This document shows, piece by piece, positions 11,720 to 23,661 of a stretch of 64,000 nucleotides of DNA. The DNA is taken from assembly GCA_018340375.1 (NCBI GenBank), contig JAFFJZ010000042.1:1835161-1899160 (forward strand), in the 5' to 3' direction. Positions within the stretch are counted from its first letter, which is position 1; every line of letters starts with the position of its first letter. The notes under the pieces are model-generated. The model saw only the letters and a program-made list of their open reading frames with translations. It searched no databases and was not told the DNA's origin. The position numbers were made by a program, and so were the translations under genes. The DNA is from Gonatopus flavifemur (lineage: Eukaryota; Arthropoda; Insecta; Hymenoptera; Dryinidae).

Positions 11720-13345
11720 TTTTCGAACTTTGAAAAATCATACAGAATTGCCCCTGCCTGGGACAACTTTTATACGAATGAATTATTGTTCGGGGACCTC
11801 TCAAGGATATTCCCTGCAAGTTCCACCGTTTTTACCTGCTTGGTTCGGAAGTTACAAGCCTTAGAATATATGAAAGTCAGAATTTTCGAACTTTGAAAAA
11901 TCATGCAGAATTTCCCCTGACTGGGGCGACTTTTATATGGATAAATTATTGTTCGGAGACTTCCCGAGGATATTCCCTGCGAGTTTCATCTTTTCTACCT
12001 CCTTGGCTCGGAAGTTATGAATGTTAGAATATATAAAAATGAGCAATTTCGAAGTTTGAAAAATCATACAGAATTTTCCCTGACTGGGGCAACTTTCATA
12101 AAGGAAAATTATCGTTCAAGAACCTCCTCAGGATATTCCCTGCAAGTTTCATCGTTTGTAGCTCCTTGTTTTGGGAGTTATAAGCCTTAGAATATATGAT
12201 TTTCAGAATTTTCGAACTTTAAAAAATCATACAGGATTGCCCCTGACTGGGGCAACTTTTATATGGGGAAATTGTTGTTCGGGGACCTCCCGAGGATATT
12301 CCCTGCAAGTTTCATCGTTTGTACTTCCTATGATTTTTCAAAGTTCGGAAATTCGCATCTTTCTATATTCTAAGGCTTATAACTTCCGAACCAAGGGGGT
12401 ACAAACGATGAAACTTGCAGGGAATATCCTGGGGAGGTCCCCGAACAATAATTTATCCACATAAAAGTTGCCCCAATCAGTGGCAATTCTGTATGATTTT
12501 TCAAAGTTCGAAAATCCTGACTTTTGTATATTCTAAGGCTTATAACTTCCGAACCAAGGAGGTACAAACGATGGAACTCGCAGGAAATATTCTTGGGAGA
12601 TCCCCGAACAATGATTCAACCACATAAAAGTTGCCCCAGTCAGGGGCAATTCTGTATGATTTTTCAAAGTTCGGAAATTCTCAGTTTATATATTCTAACA
12701 TTCATAACTTCCAAACCAAGGAGGTACAAAAGATGAAACTTGCAGGGAATATCCTGGGGAGGTCCTTGGACGATAATTCTCCCATATGAAAGTTGCCCCA
12801 GTCAGGGGCAATCCTGTATAATTTTTCAAAATTCGGAAATTCTCATCTTTTTATATTCTAAGGCTTATCACTTCCGAACCAAGGAGGTACAAACGATGAA
12901 ACTCACAGGGAATATCCTGGGGAGGTCTCCGAATGATAATTCACCCATATAACAGTTGCCCCAGTCAGGGGCAATTCTGTATGATTTTTCAAAGTCCAGA
13001 AATTCTTATTGTTATTCATTCTAAGGTTAATAACTTCCGAACCGAGGAGGTACAAACGATGAAACTTGCAGGCAACATACTTGGGAGGTTTTTGAACAAT
13101 AATTCATGCATTCAAAAGTCGCCCCAGTCAGGGGCAATTCTGTATGATCTTTCAAAGTCCGGAAATTCTCATTTTGATATATTCTAAGGTTCATAACTCC
13201 CGAACCAAGGAGGTACAAACGATGACACTTGCAGGGAATATACTTAGGAGGTTCTTGAACAATAATTTATGCTTAGTAAAGCTGCCCCAGTCAGGGGCAC
13301 TTCTGTATGATTGTTGCAAGTTCGAAAAAGTTTTTTTCCCATGTA
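11720..13345. repeat. Inverted arrays of a ~165-bp unit
   Basis: The word for GAAAAATCATACAGAATT recurs at about 11730, 11895, 12057 and 12222. Its reverse complement recurs at about 12490, 12652, 12818, 12978, 13140 and 13305. The switch of orientation is near 12337. Open frames across the arrays, with recurring AGNILGR-type peptides, are artefacts of the repeat. Confidence 0.85.
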
Positions 13346-13466
13346 AAATTAGTTTTTGGCTTGTCACTCCCCCCTCCTTGACTTTTCCGGAAAATCCTTT
13401 GTTGTACAATCATCTACGTTTCAAGACCTTTCAAATGAGCTATCATTCATTGGAATCGGTGAAAGT

Positions 13467-14903
13467 CAGTGTTGCCAGAAGGTTATAGACTCGCAGAGCT
13501 AGATGACGCAGCAGTCGGTGCTGTTCAGAGCTAAATTAGAATTGGTGACAGTGCTAGATTTTTTTCGTTGTCGCCAAATGTTAGTGCTAAAAAAAACGCG
13601 GGAAAAATAGAGAATTTTGAATTTGTGAATTTTGCACATTTTGTTATATCAGGAATTTACATTCAGCAGGGTCAGAGTGTTTAGTGAGATACCTTGTATA
13701 TTCATTTTTCCATTTTACATCTCCAAATACATGTTCAGGGATATTTGATTCGATATTCAATGACCAAAATCATGTATCAATATATTGTAAACCAGGGTTG
13801 TAAATTAGTTAATTGAAGAAGCACCCAATTAACAATTAGAATCTAATTCTTATTTGAAAGTTTCCTCAATCAAAAATTAAATTCAATTCTTAATTGAAGT
13901 CGTTTCCAATTATCAAATAAATGTAATTGCTTCAAAATCAAGCAATGATCGATTGATTTTCCTGATGCGCTCTTGTTTTTCTGTATTTGTTAATCAAGAA
14001 AGAACAAGAAAACATAAGAAAAATGGATCAACCATTGCTTGATTTTGAATCAATTAAATTGATTTGTCAAATGGAAATTACCTCCATTGAGAATCTAATT
14101 TAATTGTTTGTTGCAAAAAAATTTCAATTAAGAATTCAATTTAATTTTTAATTGAGAAAAATTTCAATTGAAAATTAAATTTTTATTGTTCATTGAACGT
14201 CAATTCAAATGAGTTTTAATTGAATGACTTCCAACCCTGCTGTAAACTGGACTTTTTTCTAACAAACAAAAAACATAGATTCACACCCGTTCGAATTTCT
14301 CTCTCGCCATTTTGATTGGATAGACAAGGACACATTGACACCCGTTTGTACCTCTCTCTCTATACGCGCGATTATATTGTTGCCCTCACTCCAGTATGTA
14401 TATATAGAGCTCAACGATGGGAATAGAGTAGAATAGGTTATCTTTTAACCAATTGAAAAATTCAGAGGAAATTTCCTAATTTTTGATTGGTGGAAAAATA
14501 AGCTCACCCACTCTATTCCCTCGGTGGCGGAAGCACCCATATATTGGAATGAGCGCAATGATAGAATTGCGTGGAAAGAGAGACACAAACAGATGTGAAT
14601 GTATCTTTGTTTATTCAATCAGAATAACGGAAGAGAGAATCCAGTGGACTGAATGCAGGTTTGTTCAATAGATAACGTTGTTTTTTTCTTCTAATATAGC
14701 GATATCCAGTTTAACCTGTATCAGTGGTCTTACATGAAAAGAAAGCAGTGAGCTCTATTACGGTGCTAGATATTGAAAAAATAGTGCTAGATATTTAATC
14801 TAAGTGCTATCCATAGTGCTAAGTGCTGTACTTGAAAATTCAGGGCTAGAAATGTTTTCATAGTGCTAAATCTAGCAACCGTGTTGCTGTTCTGGCAACA
14901 CTG
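13467..14903. mobile_element. hAT-type non-autonomous element inside the foldback
   Basis: The termini are CAGTGTTGCCAGAA and its exact inverse TTCTGGCAACACTG. Both sides are flanked by GTGAAAGT (13459-13466 and 14904-14911), a perfect 8-bp duplication as hAT elements make. Subterminal words such as AGTGCTA occur repeatedly (for example 13551, 14764, 14790, 14818), as expected of transposase-binding sites. No transposase is encoded. It is interrupted by a further element at 13793-14239. Confidence 0.88.
13793..14239. mobile_element. 447-bp hAT-type MITE, third nesting level
   Basis: It starts CAGGGTTGTAA and ends CCAACCCTG. The flanks are TTGTAAAC (13785-13792) and CTGTAAAC (14240-14247), an 8-bp duplication with one mismatch. 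The interior is very AT-rich and built of imperfect AATTAA/TTAATT palindromes. It lies inside a hAT-type element that lies inside a foldback element. Confidence 0.8.
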
Positions 14904-15077
14904 GTGAAAGTCAGGGGCAACCCATTTTTTTTAATTTCTGTAACTTTTTTATTTCTGAGGTACAAACGAAATTTTTTGTGGTACAATCAGGTACTAACAA
15001 TGTTCTTCCGGATGCCATGAAAAAAAATTCTTCCGTCCACTTCGGGGGCTAACTTCATACAGGTCAGTCCAGCACTT

Positions 15078-16194
15078 CCCTGGTAGACCATGGTCTATTC
15101 AAAATCAAAGTCGATTTCCCATCATTCTGCAGTCGTATGATGGGGAAAACCGATGTTGTCCACATCTTTCATGTTCAATAATGACCCGTGAATCGAAATA
15201 TTTAGCTGATATGAAGGAAAAAGTTGAGGAAATCATTTAAAAGTGTCATTTGTTCACGAAGATCTTTTCACGGTCTTTTGACGGTCTTTTCAGAATCAAA
15301 GTCGATTTCCCATCATTCCGCAGTCGTGTAATGGGAAACACCGACGTTGTCCACATCTTTCATGTTCAATAATGACCCGTGAATCGGAATATTTAGCTGA
15401 TATAAAGGAAAAAGTTGAGAAAATCATCTAAAAGTGTGATTGTTTGTGAAGATCTTTTTCACGGTATTTTCACGGTCTTTTCAGCATCAAAGTCGATTCT
15501 TTATCATTCCGCACTCATGTAATGGGAAAAACCGACGTTGTCCACATCTTTCATGTTCAATAATGACCCGTGAATCGAAATATTTAGCTGATATAAAGGA
15601 AAAAGTTGAGACAATCCTTCAAAAGTGTGATTTTTCACGAAGATTTTTTCACGGTCTTTTCAGCATCAAAGTCGATTTTCTATCATTCCGCACTCGTGTA
15701 ATGGGGAAAACCGACGTTGTCCACATCTTCCATGTTCAATAATGACCTGTGAATCGAAATATTCCGCTGATATAAAGGGAAAAGTTGAGAAAATCATTTG
15801 AAAGTGTGATTATTCGCGAGAGTTTTTCAACGGCTCCAGAGGTTCTCCGCTCGACCTTTGTGTTCCGTCTATAGTTTGTGCTGTAGGCCTTCCAAGTCTC
15901 CTCCATTCTCTAACCGTTCTACCCCCACCCGAGAGCCACACTACGCTCCGTCGCTGCTTTGTCGCATTGAATTTCTTCGATAAATTGAAGTTTTTTAAAT
16001 CGTTAATTATTGCCTTTAATTACGGAATTTCGCAATCCCGTTTGTTGTGATCGCTAGATTGGACCTTCCACTTCATGAATCTCATTCTATTTTTCCTCCT
16101 ACGTTCATTTTTCGCATTGATATTAAACTTTTTCTCAAGATCTTTTCACGGTCTTTTGAGTGCACAATAAGATCATCACCTAGGTCTACCAGGG
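15078..16194. mobile_element. Probable element with CCCTGGTAGACC ends and tandem core
   Basis: CCCTGGTAGACCA at 15078 is matched by the inverse GGTCTACCAGGG ending at 16194. Between them lies a tandem array. I see no clear target-site duplication, so the boundary rests on the inverted termini alone. It begins five bases after the foldback duplication ends. Confidence 0.45.
15100..15830. repeat. Tandem repeat, unit about 180-195 bp, four copies
   Basis: GTTGTCCACATCTTTCATGT and TTCAATAATGACCCGTGAAT recur at about 15155, 15345, 15540 and 15715. Units also carry CACGGTCTTTTCAG. A further fragment of the latter appears near 16137-16160. Open frames here are repeat artefacts. Confidence 0.85.
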
Positions 16195-17374
16195 TTACAG
16201 CACTAGCTTTTCCTACAAGATATTCACCAGATCATCAGTGTTGCCAAATTCCGGGAAATTCCCCGAAATCCGGGAGTTCTCATCCATTTACGGGACTTTT
16301 TCCGGGCCCTTGCAAATTCCGGGATTTGTTCCGGTACATAGCAAAGTTCCGGGAATTTTCAGGTTGATTTGAAAAAAAATTGAAGATTTCCAAAGTATTG
16401 ATGACTTTGATAATTTTTTTCAGAATATGATTTGTTTTTCATAGTAATATTGTGTTCTCTGTTTAGTGTTCACTAAACATCGATACTTGAGAAATCGGTT
16501 AACATCGATGTTTCTACGATGTCAAACGATGTAACATCGATGTGAAGTTGTGTACTTTATCTTATTTTTGCCGAATGTTATTTCAGTGAAAAAAATATAT
16601 GATTGAAGAGTTGATGGTGATTTTTTTTGAACTCACTAGGAGTTTGGTTGTCAAAAAAGTGAATGATGATGTTTGAATAGAATGATGTGGGATTCAAGAT
16701 CGCATCATACTTATGATAGTTTCAAAATGTTTGTCAAAAAATAAGCATGAGAGAAGAAATTATTCAATTATCTTCATACTGTAGTACTACGTTAAGGCTT
16801 TATCCCGATTCATAAAAGATAGTTCACGCATAAGAGATTATGTAATTTGACGTAGGATTCTTTATGGATTTTCTAAGAAAATCCCAAAGAATTTTCCGAA
16901 CTATTCTTGAGCTTTTTCGATAGATGGTTACTCAGAACTGAAATGTGAAATTTCATGAATCGCTGCACGGGAAAAAAGATTAGTTGAAATCACTATTTCA
17001 CTTGTAAGCGCATATAGAACCATTTTTTTATAGTTAGACTAAAAAATTTATTCATTGACTCAACGAATTTTGAATAATTTATCCAAAAAATTGGTTAAAT
17101 CAACAAAAAAAATAGTTATAAACGAAAAAAAATTCAAGTCAGATGGTTATTCCAACTGATTTTTTTTCCGTGGGTGTTTATAATTTTTTCTGAATCTTTA
17201 TTGAGGGAAATTTATCATCAAAGCTTTAAATAGTTATGAAATCAGGATAGGCATCTGTTCTACGATTTGATATCGGAATTCATTTCAAATTTCCACTACA
17301 ATTTTGAAAATATGTTCCACATCCCTCCACCAATATATTTTTCTCTCTGCTCCGTCACAGATTGTCCATGCCTT

Positions 17375-17606
17375 ACCCAGATAGCAAAAGAGTTCGAAAA
17401 GAGTTCTTTATTACCACATGGTATTCTTTATGAGCTACCGAGCACTCTGCCGGACAGCTTAGTTGGAAGAACACCTTCAGGTAACTCTGAGAAAAATTTC
17501 ACACAAAGACTCTCAAAAGATATCTTTTAGTGTTCCACAAGACATCTCCTATAATGCTTCAAGATATATTTTAGGATATTCCGGAACAATTCTTCAGCAT
17601 CTGGGT
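17375..17606. mobile_element. MITE-like insert with CCCAGAT termini
   Basis: It starts ACCCAGATAGC and ends GCATCTGGGT, inverted to each other over eight bases. The interior reads AAGAGTTCGAAAAGAGTTC and AAAAGATATCTTTTAG, also found in the similar element at 21788-22059. A TA precedes the left end but TG follows the right, so the duplication is imperfect. Confidence 0.5.
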
Positions 17607-18018
17607 GAGTGTATACAACACTATTCACAATATTGTGTGTCACAGATGGACATCGTTGAACACGTGAGTTCGATATTACAATACATTAGTAAAAATTATA
17701 TCTGAATGAAAACAAGAAGACAAATATGAAGAATATATCTTATTGGAATTGAAATCGTTTATAGCAATAAAACGAAAATTCAAACTTTTAAAATCTGATG
17801 GATTAGTGTTATTTGTCTTCAGAAAAAAGCCACGGTAGTGCTACATGGTGGAGGGGGAGTTGAAAAGTTGCAAAAACAGAGCTACGTAGTTTATGGATGG
17901 CCTAAACGATTCAAAATCCGGCAACATGAAATTATCACTTTGAAATGAAAATTATTTTATTTGGTATCAATTTACAAATTTTTCCGTAAAAACAGGAGCA
18001 TATTATATATTATTATAT

Positions 18019-20115
18019 TCAAATAATATTCAAATTTTCAGGTTTCAATCTGTTTCTTCGATCATTCATGATTTGACCTGCGCCAGACCAAACTCTTTCT
18101 GATGGAACCGATGACGCTGGTATGCATAAATATTTGTATGCAATCTTTTTGAGCGCCGGGACTGGAAGTTCTATCCAAAATGTAAAAGGATTCTCATCGA
18201 AAGGAATCAATGGATGTTGAATGAATTGATTAATTGTGATTATAGCTTCGGCTTGCACCGAAGTACTACTGGCATTGGCCTTTCTTCGTTCAGTTACGTG
18301 TTGAAGTAAAGAGAATTTGTTCGGTAAATTTTCTTGATTAGTTTGCGTTCCATTCGAAGGATTGTAATTTTGGTTTTCCACACATTCCCGATTTATCTCG
18401 GCAGTGAGCTTAGATATCAGCAACTCTTTCGCAGCATTACCTTGTTCTGAGGATTTGAATCCTGCGGCTTTCAAATGAGGATCTAACATTGTTGCAAGTT
18501 TGGTGGTTCCATTGGTTTTATATGAGAAAAGCCGATTCACCACCTGACGTATCAACTCAGAAACCACTGCTTGGGCTCCTTCAGTTTGGACACTTGTTCG
18601 AAAATTACATAATTTCTCAAACAGTTCATTAATTGTGGGAATGATAAGAGAAGCTGTACAATATTCATCTCCGGACGTTATTTTTGTGGCTTCTTCAAAG
18701 GGACGTAGCACCTCGCACAATTCGTCCAGAATCGTTAATTCATTTTGTGTAAGGATTGCTGGAGCATGAATCAATTCTGTCATCGCCAAGATAACAGAAG
18801 ATTTAATTCTTAACAATCTTTGGACATAGTAGTAAGTACTGTTCCATCTTGTTCGGACGTCTTGAATCAATTTCAGTTCTTCAACCTTCAAACGACCCTA
18901 CACTTCACGTAGTTTATCAGCGGCCACATTACTCGTTTTGTAATGGGTAACAATTGCTCTTGTTTTTCCTATCACTTCTGGAATTCCTCCGACTTTCAAG
19001 GCATCAGTGACGACGAGGTTGAGTGTGTGGTTGAAACAGGATAATTGCCGGATTTTCATGAGTTTGCAACAAGCGAGGATATTACTACCGTTGTCCGTTA
19101 CGATCGTCACAACTTTACCGACAAGATTCCACAGAGTCAAAATTTTTTCAATCGCCTAATATAAATGATACATGATTGTGTCAGTTTTCGAAGGATATTA
19201 TTGAACGTAAGATCCTATTCATACCGATCCCAATACGATAATTACAAGAAGAGGAGAGGGAAAGAAAAAAGAAAGATGATATTGATATCTAAATATTTTT
19301 TCTAAACAAATTCGTAGCATATTAGAAAAAAACCGCCAAGTACAAATGAAATTTCACTCAGTAAGTTCCCAATAAACATTTCATGTCTAAGAGATGTCGT
19401 TTAGACGCAAAATGCGTCTATAAGATATGTGTTGGACGCAAAATGTCTATTGGGTTTCTTTTCAGATCTTCACTATAAATCTTACATTTCTAATCGCATC
19501 TCCGGTATGACTTCCTCGAACTACGTCCGTACAGAGAACCGAAGATTGTAATTTGTTTTCGTGGATGAAGTGACAAGTAACTGTAATGAGTCCTTCATTG
19601 GCAGGAGAAGACCACATATCCGTTGATAAGGCAACAAATTGAGTAACATCAAGTTTAGCAGAAAGCGATTTGACCACTTCTGAATACACTTCGGGGATTA
19701 TAGTTTTCGTCAAATGAGGATAACTTGGCACACAATATCTTGAATCGAAGAAGTTAACGAAAGTATTGAATTCCTTCGAATTTACAATATTAAAAGATTG
19801 AAAATCCGAGGCAATGAATTTGACCAACTTTCTATCCAGATCCGCCTTCGTGAGGAATTCCGATCGTAAGGCGTTACAGAACTTGTGTTTGATATTGATA
19901 TAGAAGATCGGGGTTTGGGTCTATGCTCCTCTCCAAAAGCTGCAATCGCTTCATTCGGATGCTTACTATACGCATGTTGGAAAAGATTAGATGTGTTCGA
20001 AGATGTTTTCTTGATTGCTCTGCAGATTTTACACAAAGCTAATCCTTGCCCTTGCTTTGCAAACAAAACCCATACTTGAGATGCTGGCCTGATGTGTTTG
20101 TTAAGGTTGGGGAAT
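18019..20115 (-). pseudogene. hAT transposase (BED finger plus dimerisation domain), decayed
   Basis: Read from high to low coordinates, the N-terminus has a BED-type zinc finger: ALCKICRAIKKTSSNTSNLFQH followed by AYSKHP, here split for length, at about 19940-20065. Next comes a segment with VALSTDMWSSPANEGLITVT, whose Asp lies at the first catalytic position of hAT proteins. An intron at 19156-19485 is supported by donor AAT/GTAAGA, acceptor ATATTAG and matching phase. After it, TIVTDNGSNILACC carries the second acidic position and RTRWNSTYYYVQRLL follows. The C-terminus has PASSVPSERVWSGAG and the hAT dimerisation region to the stop at 18019-18021. Breaks are a frameshift near 19880 and an in-frame TAG at 18898-18900. 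The first in-frame ATG is not certain because the frame stays open upstream of the finger. Confidence 0.9.
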
Positions 20116-21699
20116 TCACAACAAGAAAGGTAACTCTGTGTGATTGTAAATAATAATTTGCAGTTTTATAGAAAGTAATAAACGTTAATGTATTTTATCA
20201 AAATGTCGTTATTTAGAAGAAATGTAATGAAAACATTTTAAAAAATTTAGACTTGTATTATATGCGTACATGATTGTTTGCTTATTCCTAAGAAATAGGT
20301 TAATTCAAATTTGTTCGATATGATTGAATAAACAAAATAAATTATTGAAAATTTATTCATAAATCATTCAAATATTGAACAAAAATCCTCTATGATTCGC
20401 ATTAGATATATCTGACCAATGGAATAACCTAATGTTAAATGTAAATACTAACAAGAATTATGAACAGAGAATCCTTTTGAAAAAATATGTAATCCTCCAA
20501 CGATAAAATCTTTCACATGAGATTGGCAACAGCTAAAATATATTTCGATTTTTTAATCAAATTTGAACCTTGTATTCCCGATACACGGCTGACATGAAGT
20601 TCTTATTCGTAAAACAACGACCAATCGCGTCTCAGTAACATCGATGTTTGCGGTGTTGAACATCGATACCAGTGGATCGAATGTTACATCGATGTGTCAT
20701 CGATGTTTAGTGAACACTATCTCTGTTCATTCAAGGATAACCATACAGATATGAGAATAGAGGAGGTGAGCGGACTGAAAATGTGTGATACTGAGTAACG
20801 TGTAGTAAAAAGAGAGAAATAGAGGAATGGACACAATCTTTGCTGATTGGATAATCTCTATCGCTCCCTCTTTCACTATGACGAGCGTTGATACCAGGGA
20901 TGTTAAAATACACGATTCTAACGGTTTTTTACATTACATGTAGAAAAATGTAGAATACATCATGTGAATGACAACCTTATATGTAAAAAACGTAAAGTAC
21001 TCGATTTTAGTTAGTAATTGACTTTATTGCTCATTCTCAGCAATACATAAACTTGATTACTCAATTTTCAAATCATTCAGGTTATGTGGCTTACAGGTTA
21101 TGAATGGATAATACTTCTCGATTGATTGAACGCCTGTTATCAATGTTTAATTATTGGTAGGCTACCCACACAGCACAGGAGTTGAAGAAGAATTCTCAAA
21201 AATTCATAATGAATTCTTCGCGAACTCTTCCTAAACTGGTATGCTGTATGGGTACATTCTAATACTGTAGAAAAACGTCCCAGATTTCAGATAGCACAAG
21301 GATTCTTGAAGAGGTCTCAAAGAATACAATTTATTCATAAAGAACCCTTTAAGAATTCTTGTGCTATATGGGATAACACGAAGAATTCTTTTTGAAAAAA
21401 AAAGAATAGAATTCTTCAACTCTTTCCGAATCAATGAATTCATAAACAACTCTGGAAAAGGTCAATTTTTCGGACATTAACGAGTTCTTCGATAATATTG
21501 AAAGTATTGTTTGAGTACCCTCAAAGAACTTGTTAATGTCCCAAACATTGAACTCCTTCCGAGCTCTTTACGGATTCATTAGTTCGAAAAGAGTTCTTGA
21601 AGAATACTATTCTTATTTTTGGAAAAGAATTCTTCGTATGTTATCAGAGGTTTTCTTTCCTTCCTTCCGATAGATCCCTAATGCAAATTCATTGTTAAT

Positions 21700-21784
21700 T
21701 GATTGGGAACATTTTCAAGTGGATGAATATGTGAGAAATATTCTTTTGAACATATTCATGCACTTGAAAATGTTTCTAATCAAT
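21700..21784. repeat. Inverted repeat
   Basis: GATTGGGAACATTTTCAAGTG near 21700 pairs with CACTTGAAAATGTTTCTAATC near 21760-21780, leaving a short loop. It lies directly left of the TA-flanked MITE. Confidence 0.6.
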
Positions 21785-21787
21785 TAC

Positions 21788-22059
21788 CCAGATAACAATT
21801 TTGAGGAATTCTTCCGGAACATTCTAAAAGATATCTTAAAGAATTCTAAGAGATGTCTTATGAAACACCTAAAGACATCTTTAAGATATCTTACGGAAGA
21901 TATCTTTGAGAATTCTAAAAGATACCTCCGGAAAACTTCAAGAAATCTCGCATGAAGACTTCCAAAAGGTATCTTTTGGTGTTTCATAAGACATTTTTTC
22001 GAATTCTTCAAGATATCTTTCAGAATGATCCAAAAGAGTGATCTAAAATTGTTTTGTGG
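21788..22059. mobile_element. MITE with TA duplication and CCCAGATAACAATTTT end
   Basis: The left end is CCCAGATAACAATTTT and the right end AAAATTGTTTTGTGGG. TA flanks on both sides suggest a Tc1/mariner-mobilised MITE. The interior repeats AAAGATATCTT and AGAATTCTAAGAG. Confidence 0.6.
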
Positions 22060-22619
22060 GTAAGAATGAAATGACAACAAGGATCTATTGGAAAGGAAGA
22101 AAAGGATTAATTGAACCCACTGTTTATACGTTATGGATTGAAAACTCAATGTTTTCATTCAGATTCGAATTTGAAATGATGATTATTATTCCCTTTTTCC
22201 CGACAATTAACTGAAAACTTATAAATTATCGATTCAACTTTATAAAATATATAGAAATGCAATTTTTTGAATTTTGAATTTCGCGGGTGTAAAATACGTA
22301 TGTAAATTACTCTCGATTCTTTAACGTAAAATACATAGTTTCCTACGTGTCAAAAACTGTGTATAATACATCATGTATTTTACTCTGACAACCTTGGTTG
22401 ATACCGAGTTCAAGTGACAGGGAAAGCACATGTAGGTTCATATCTCATGTTTTTTTTCACTTTTAAGACATGTAGAAACAACTTGTTCCTGAGTTGAATT
22501 AACATAATATTAGTTACTTGGTGACTTCAAGTTGATTGGGTCCATCATTTGTCCCAATGCACTAATTGGTCGATTTTTCTCTAGTAACCAGTTGAATACT
22601 CGATTCTATGTGGAGTAAC

Positions 22620-23661
22620 CAATGAACTTGAGGTGGAATCACATGCGTGCGTTCACCGCATGCAATGTCATCAGATGGAAAAAGAAGTGCCAGCGAAAAT
22701 CATTCAGGGTGGCCACTATTTTTCTGAAAAAAAAATTCCGACAGAACGAGAACAGTTCATCTTTGGAAAATCTGTCAAATGATTCTGGTTCCGATGAACT
22801 CGATTCCGATTCTCAAAAACGTAAACACAATAATATACGGCAAACAAAAAATATGCTTATACATTCAACAATTGTTGGTTGAATGTACCAGAGTTTGGAC
22901 CGTGGTTGAAAGAATCAGAAGATAAAAATGGGATACATGCATTAGGATACTGTATTATATGTAAACAAAATGTCACTGCACATAAACGTGATTGATTGAA
23001 ACATATGCAGTCCCAAAAACATCAACAAAATTCACGAATAATTACTGATAAGAATATCGTCAAAATAAGTGACTGTTTTTTGACCGAAAAGGTTAGAAGA
23101 GCAGAAATAAAGCCTTCAGCTCTCATAGCTGAGAACAATTTGACTCTAAGCGTAATGGATACATTAGCACCTTCGTGTAAAGATATCTTTGATGACTCCA
23201 AAATCACGCAAACTCTTGCGATTCGCCGCACCCAGACTTCGGCAATAATAAAAGGACCGTTAGGTGGCACCATAAAAAATTCATTATATAATACAATAAA
23301 ACAGCCTGAACAGTTCTTCTCAATCATAATGGACGAAACTACTGATCAAAATAGCATCAAATAATGTGCATTCACTGTTATATATTACGATCATGATAAG
23401 TTCAAAGTTTGTTGCAAATTTTTTGATATGCAAGAAATGGCTCCTGGTTCTGCGAATGATCTTTACAAATGTCTTGAAACTACATAGTTGATAAGAACAT
23501 TTCATTCGAAAATCTAGTCGGATTTTCGTCAGATACTACAAATGTTTTGTTCGGTCAACACCATTCAGTATCAACTCTTTTGAAGAAAGATTTACCTCAC
23601 ATAGTTTGCGTTGAATGTTCTTGTCATCTAATACACCTTGCCGCGTCGAAAGCATGTTTAA
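22620..23661 (+). pseudogene. hAT-family transposase, 5' half of a split remnant
   Basis: The N-terminal part shows WLNVPEFGPWLKE, then a BED finger YCIICKQNVTAHKRD-stop-LKHMQSQKHQQ. The stop is TGA at 22993-22995. After this come RRTQTSAIIKGPLGGTIKNS and FFSIIMDETTDQNSIK, the last two Asp/Glu-rich positions matching the first acidic residue of hAT transposases. The frame then degenerates (stop at 23362-23364 and more after it). The last readable host-element peptide, HLAASKACL, is cut at 23661 by the insertion of another element. Confidence 0.82.

Larger units (their letters stand above)
11661..15064. mobile_element. 3.4-kb foldback element with 9-bp target-site duplication
   Basis: The left end starts ACCTGTATGAAGTTGACCCC and the right end is its inverse (CTTCATACAGGT, ending 15064). 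CAGTCCAGC flanks both sides (11652-11660 and 15065-15073), a perfect 9-bp duplication. The interior has four units of about 165 bp in one orientation (roughly 11720-12337), then six units of about 163 bp inverted (12338-13345). Units carry GTCAGGGGCAATTCTGTATG and CTTCCGAACCAAGGAGGTAC. The design and the 9-bp duplication match foldback or MULE-type elements. A hAT-type insertion (13467-14903) makes up much of the right part. No transposase remains. Confidence 0.85.
16464..20719 (-). mobile_element. 4.26-kb hAT element with 8-bp target-site duplication
   Basis: Inverted termini TAGTGTTCACTAAACATCGA (left) and its inverse (right, ending 20719) are flanked by TCTCTGTT on both sides (16456-16463 and 20720-20727). 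An exact 8-bp duplication is the hAT hallmark. Both ends carry clusters of CATCGATG-type words (for example 16484, 16503, 16543, 20640, 20663, 20690, 20700), probably transposase-binding sites. The minus strand carries a decayed transposase. A TA-flanked MITE-like insert lies at 17375-17606. The span is full length for a hAT, but the coding frame is broken. Confidence 0.92.
20895..22396. mobile_element. 1.5-kb hAT-type non-autonomous element
   Basis: It starts CAGGGATGTTAAAATACA and ends with the inverse of CAAGGTTGTCAGAGTAAAAT. Both sides are flanked by GTTGATAC (20887-20894 and 22397-22404), an exact 8-bp duplication. Subterminal words of the type TGTAAAATAC recur at both ends. The interior holds a run of AAGAATTCTT-rich imperfect repeats (21180-21650) and a TA-flanked MITE (21788-22059). 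I see no transposase. Confidence 0.85.

Noticed and set aside
11422..13488. Many overlapping open frames with similar peptides
   Set aside because: They follow the period of the ~165-bp inverted arrays and appear on both strands, so they are repeat artefacts.
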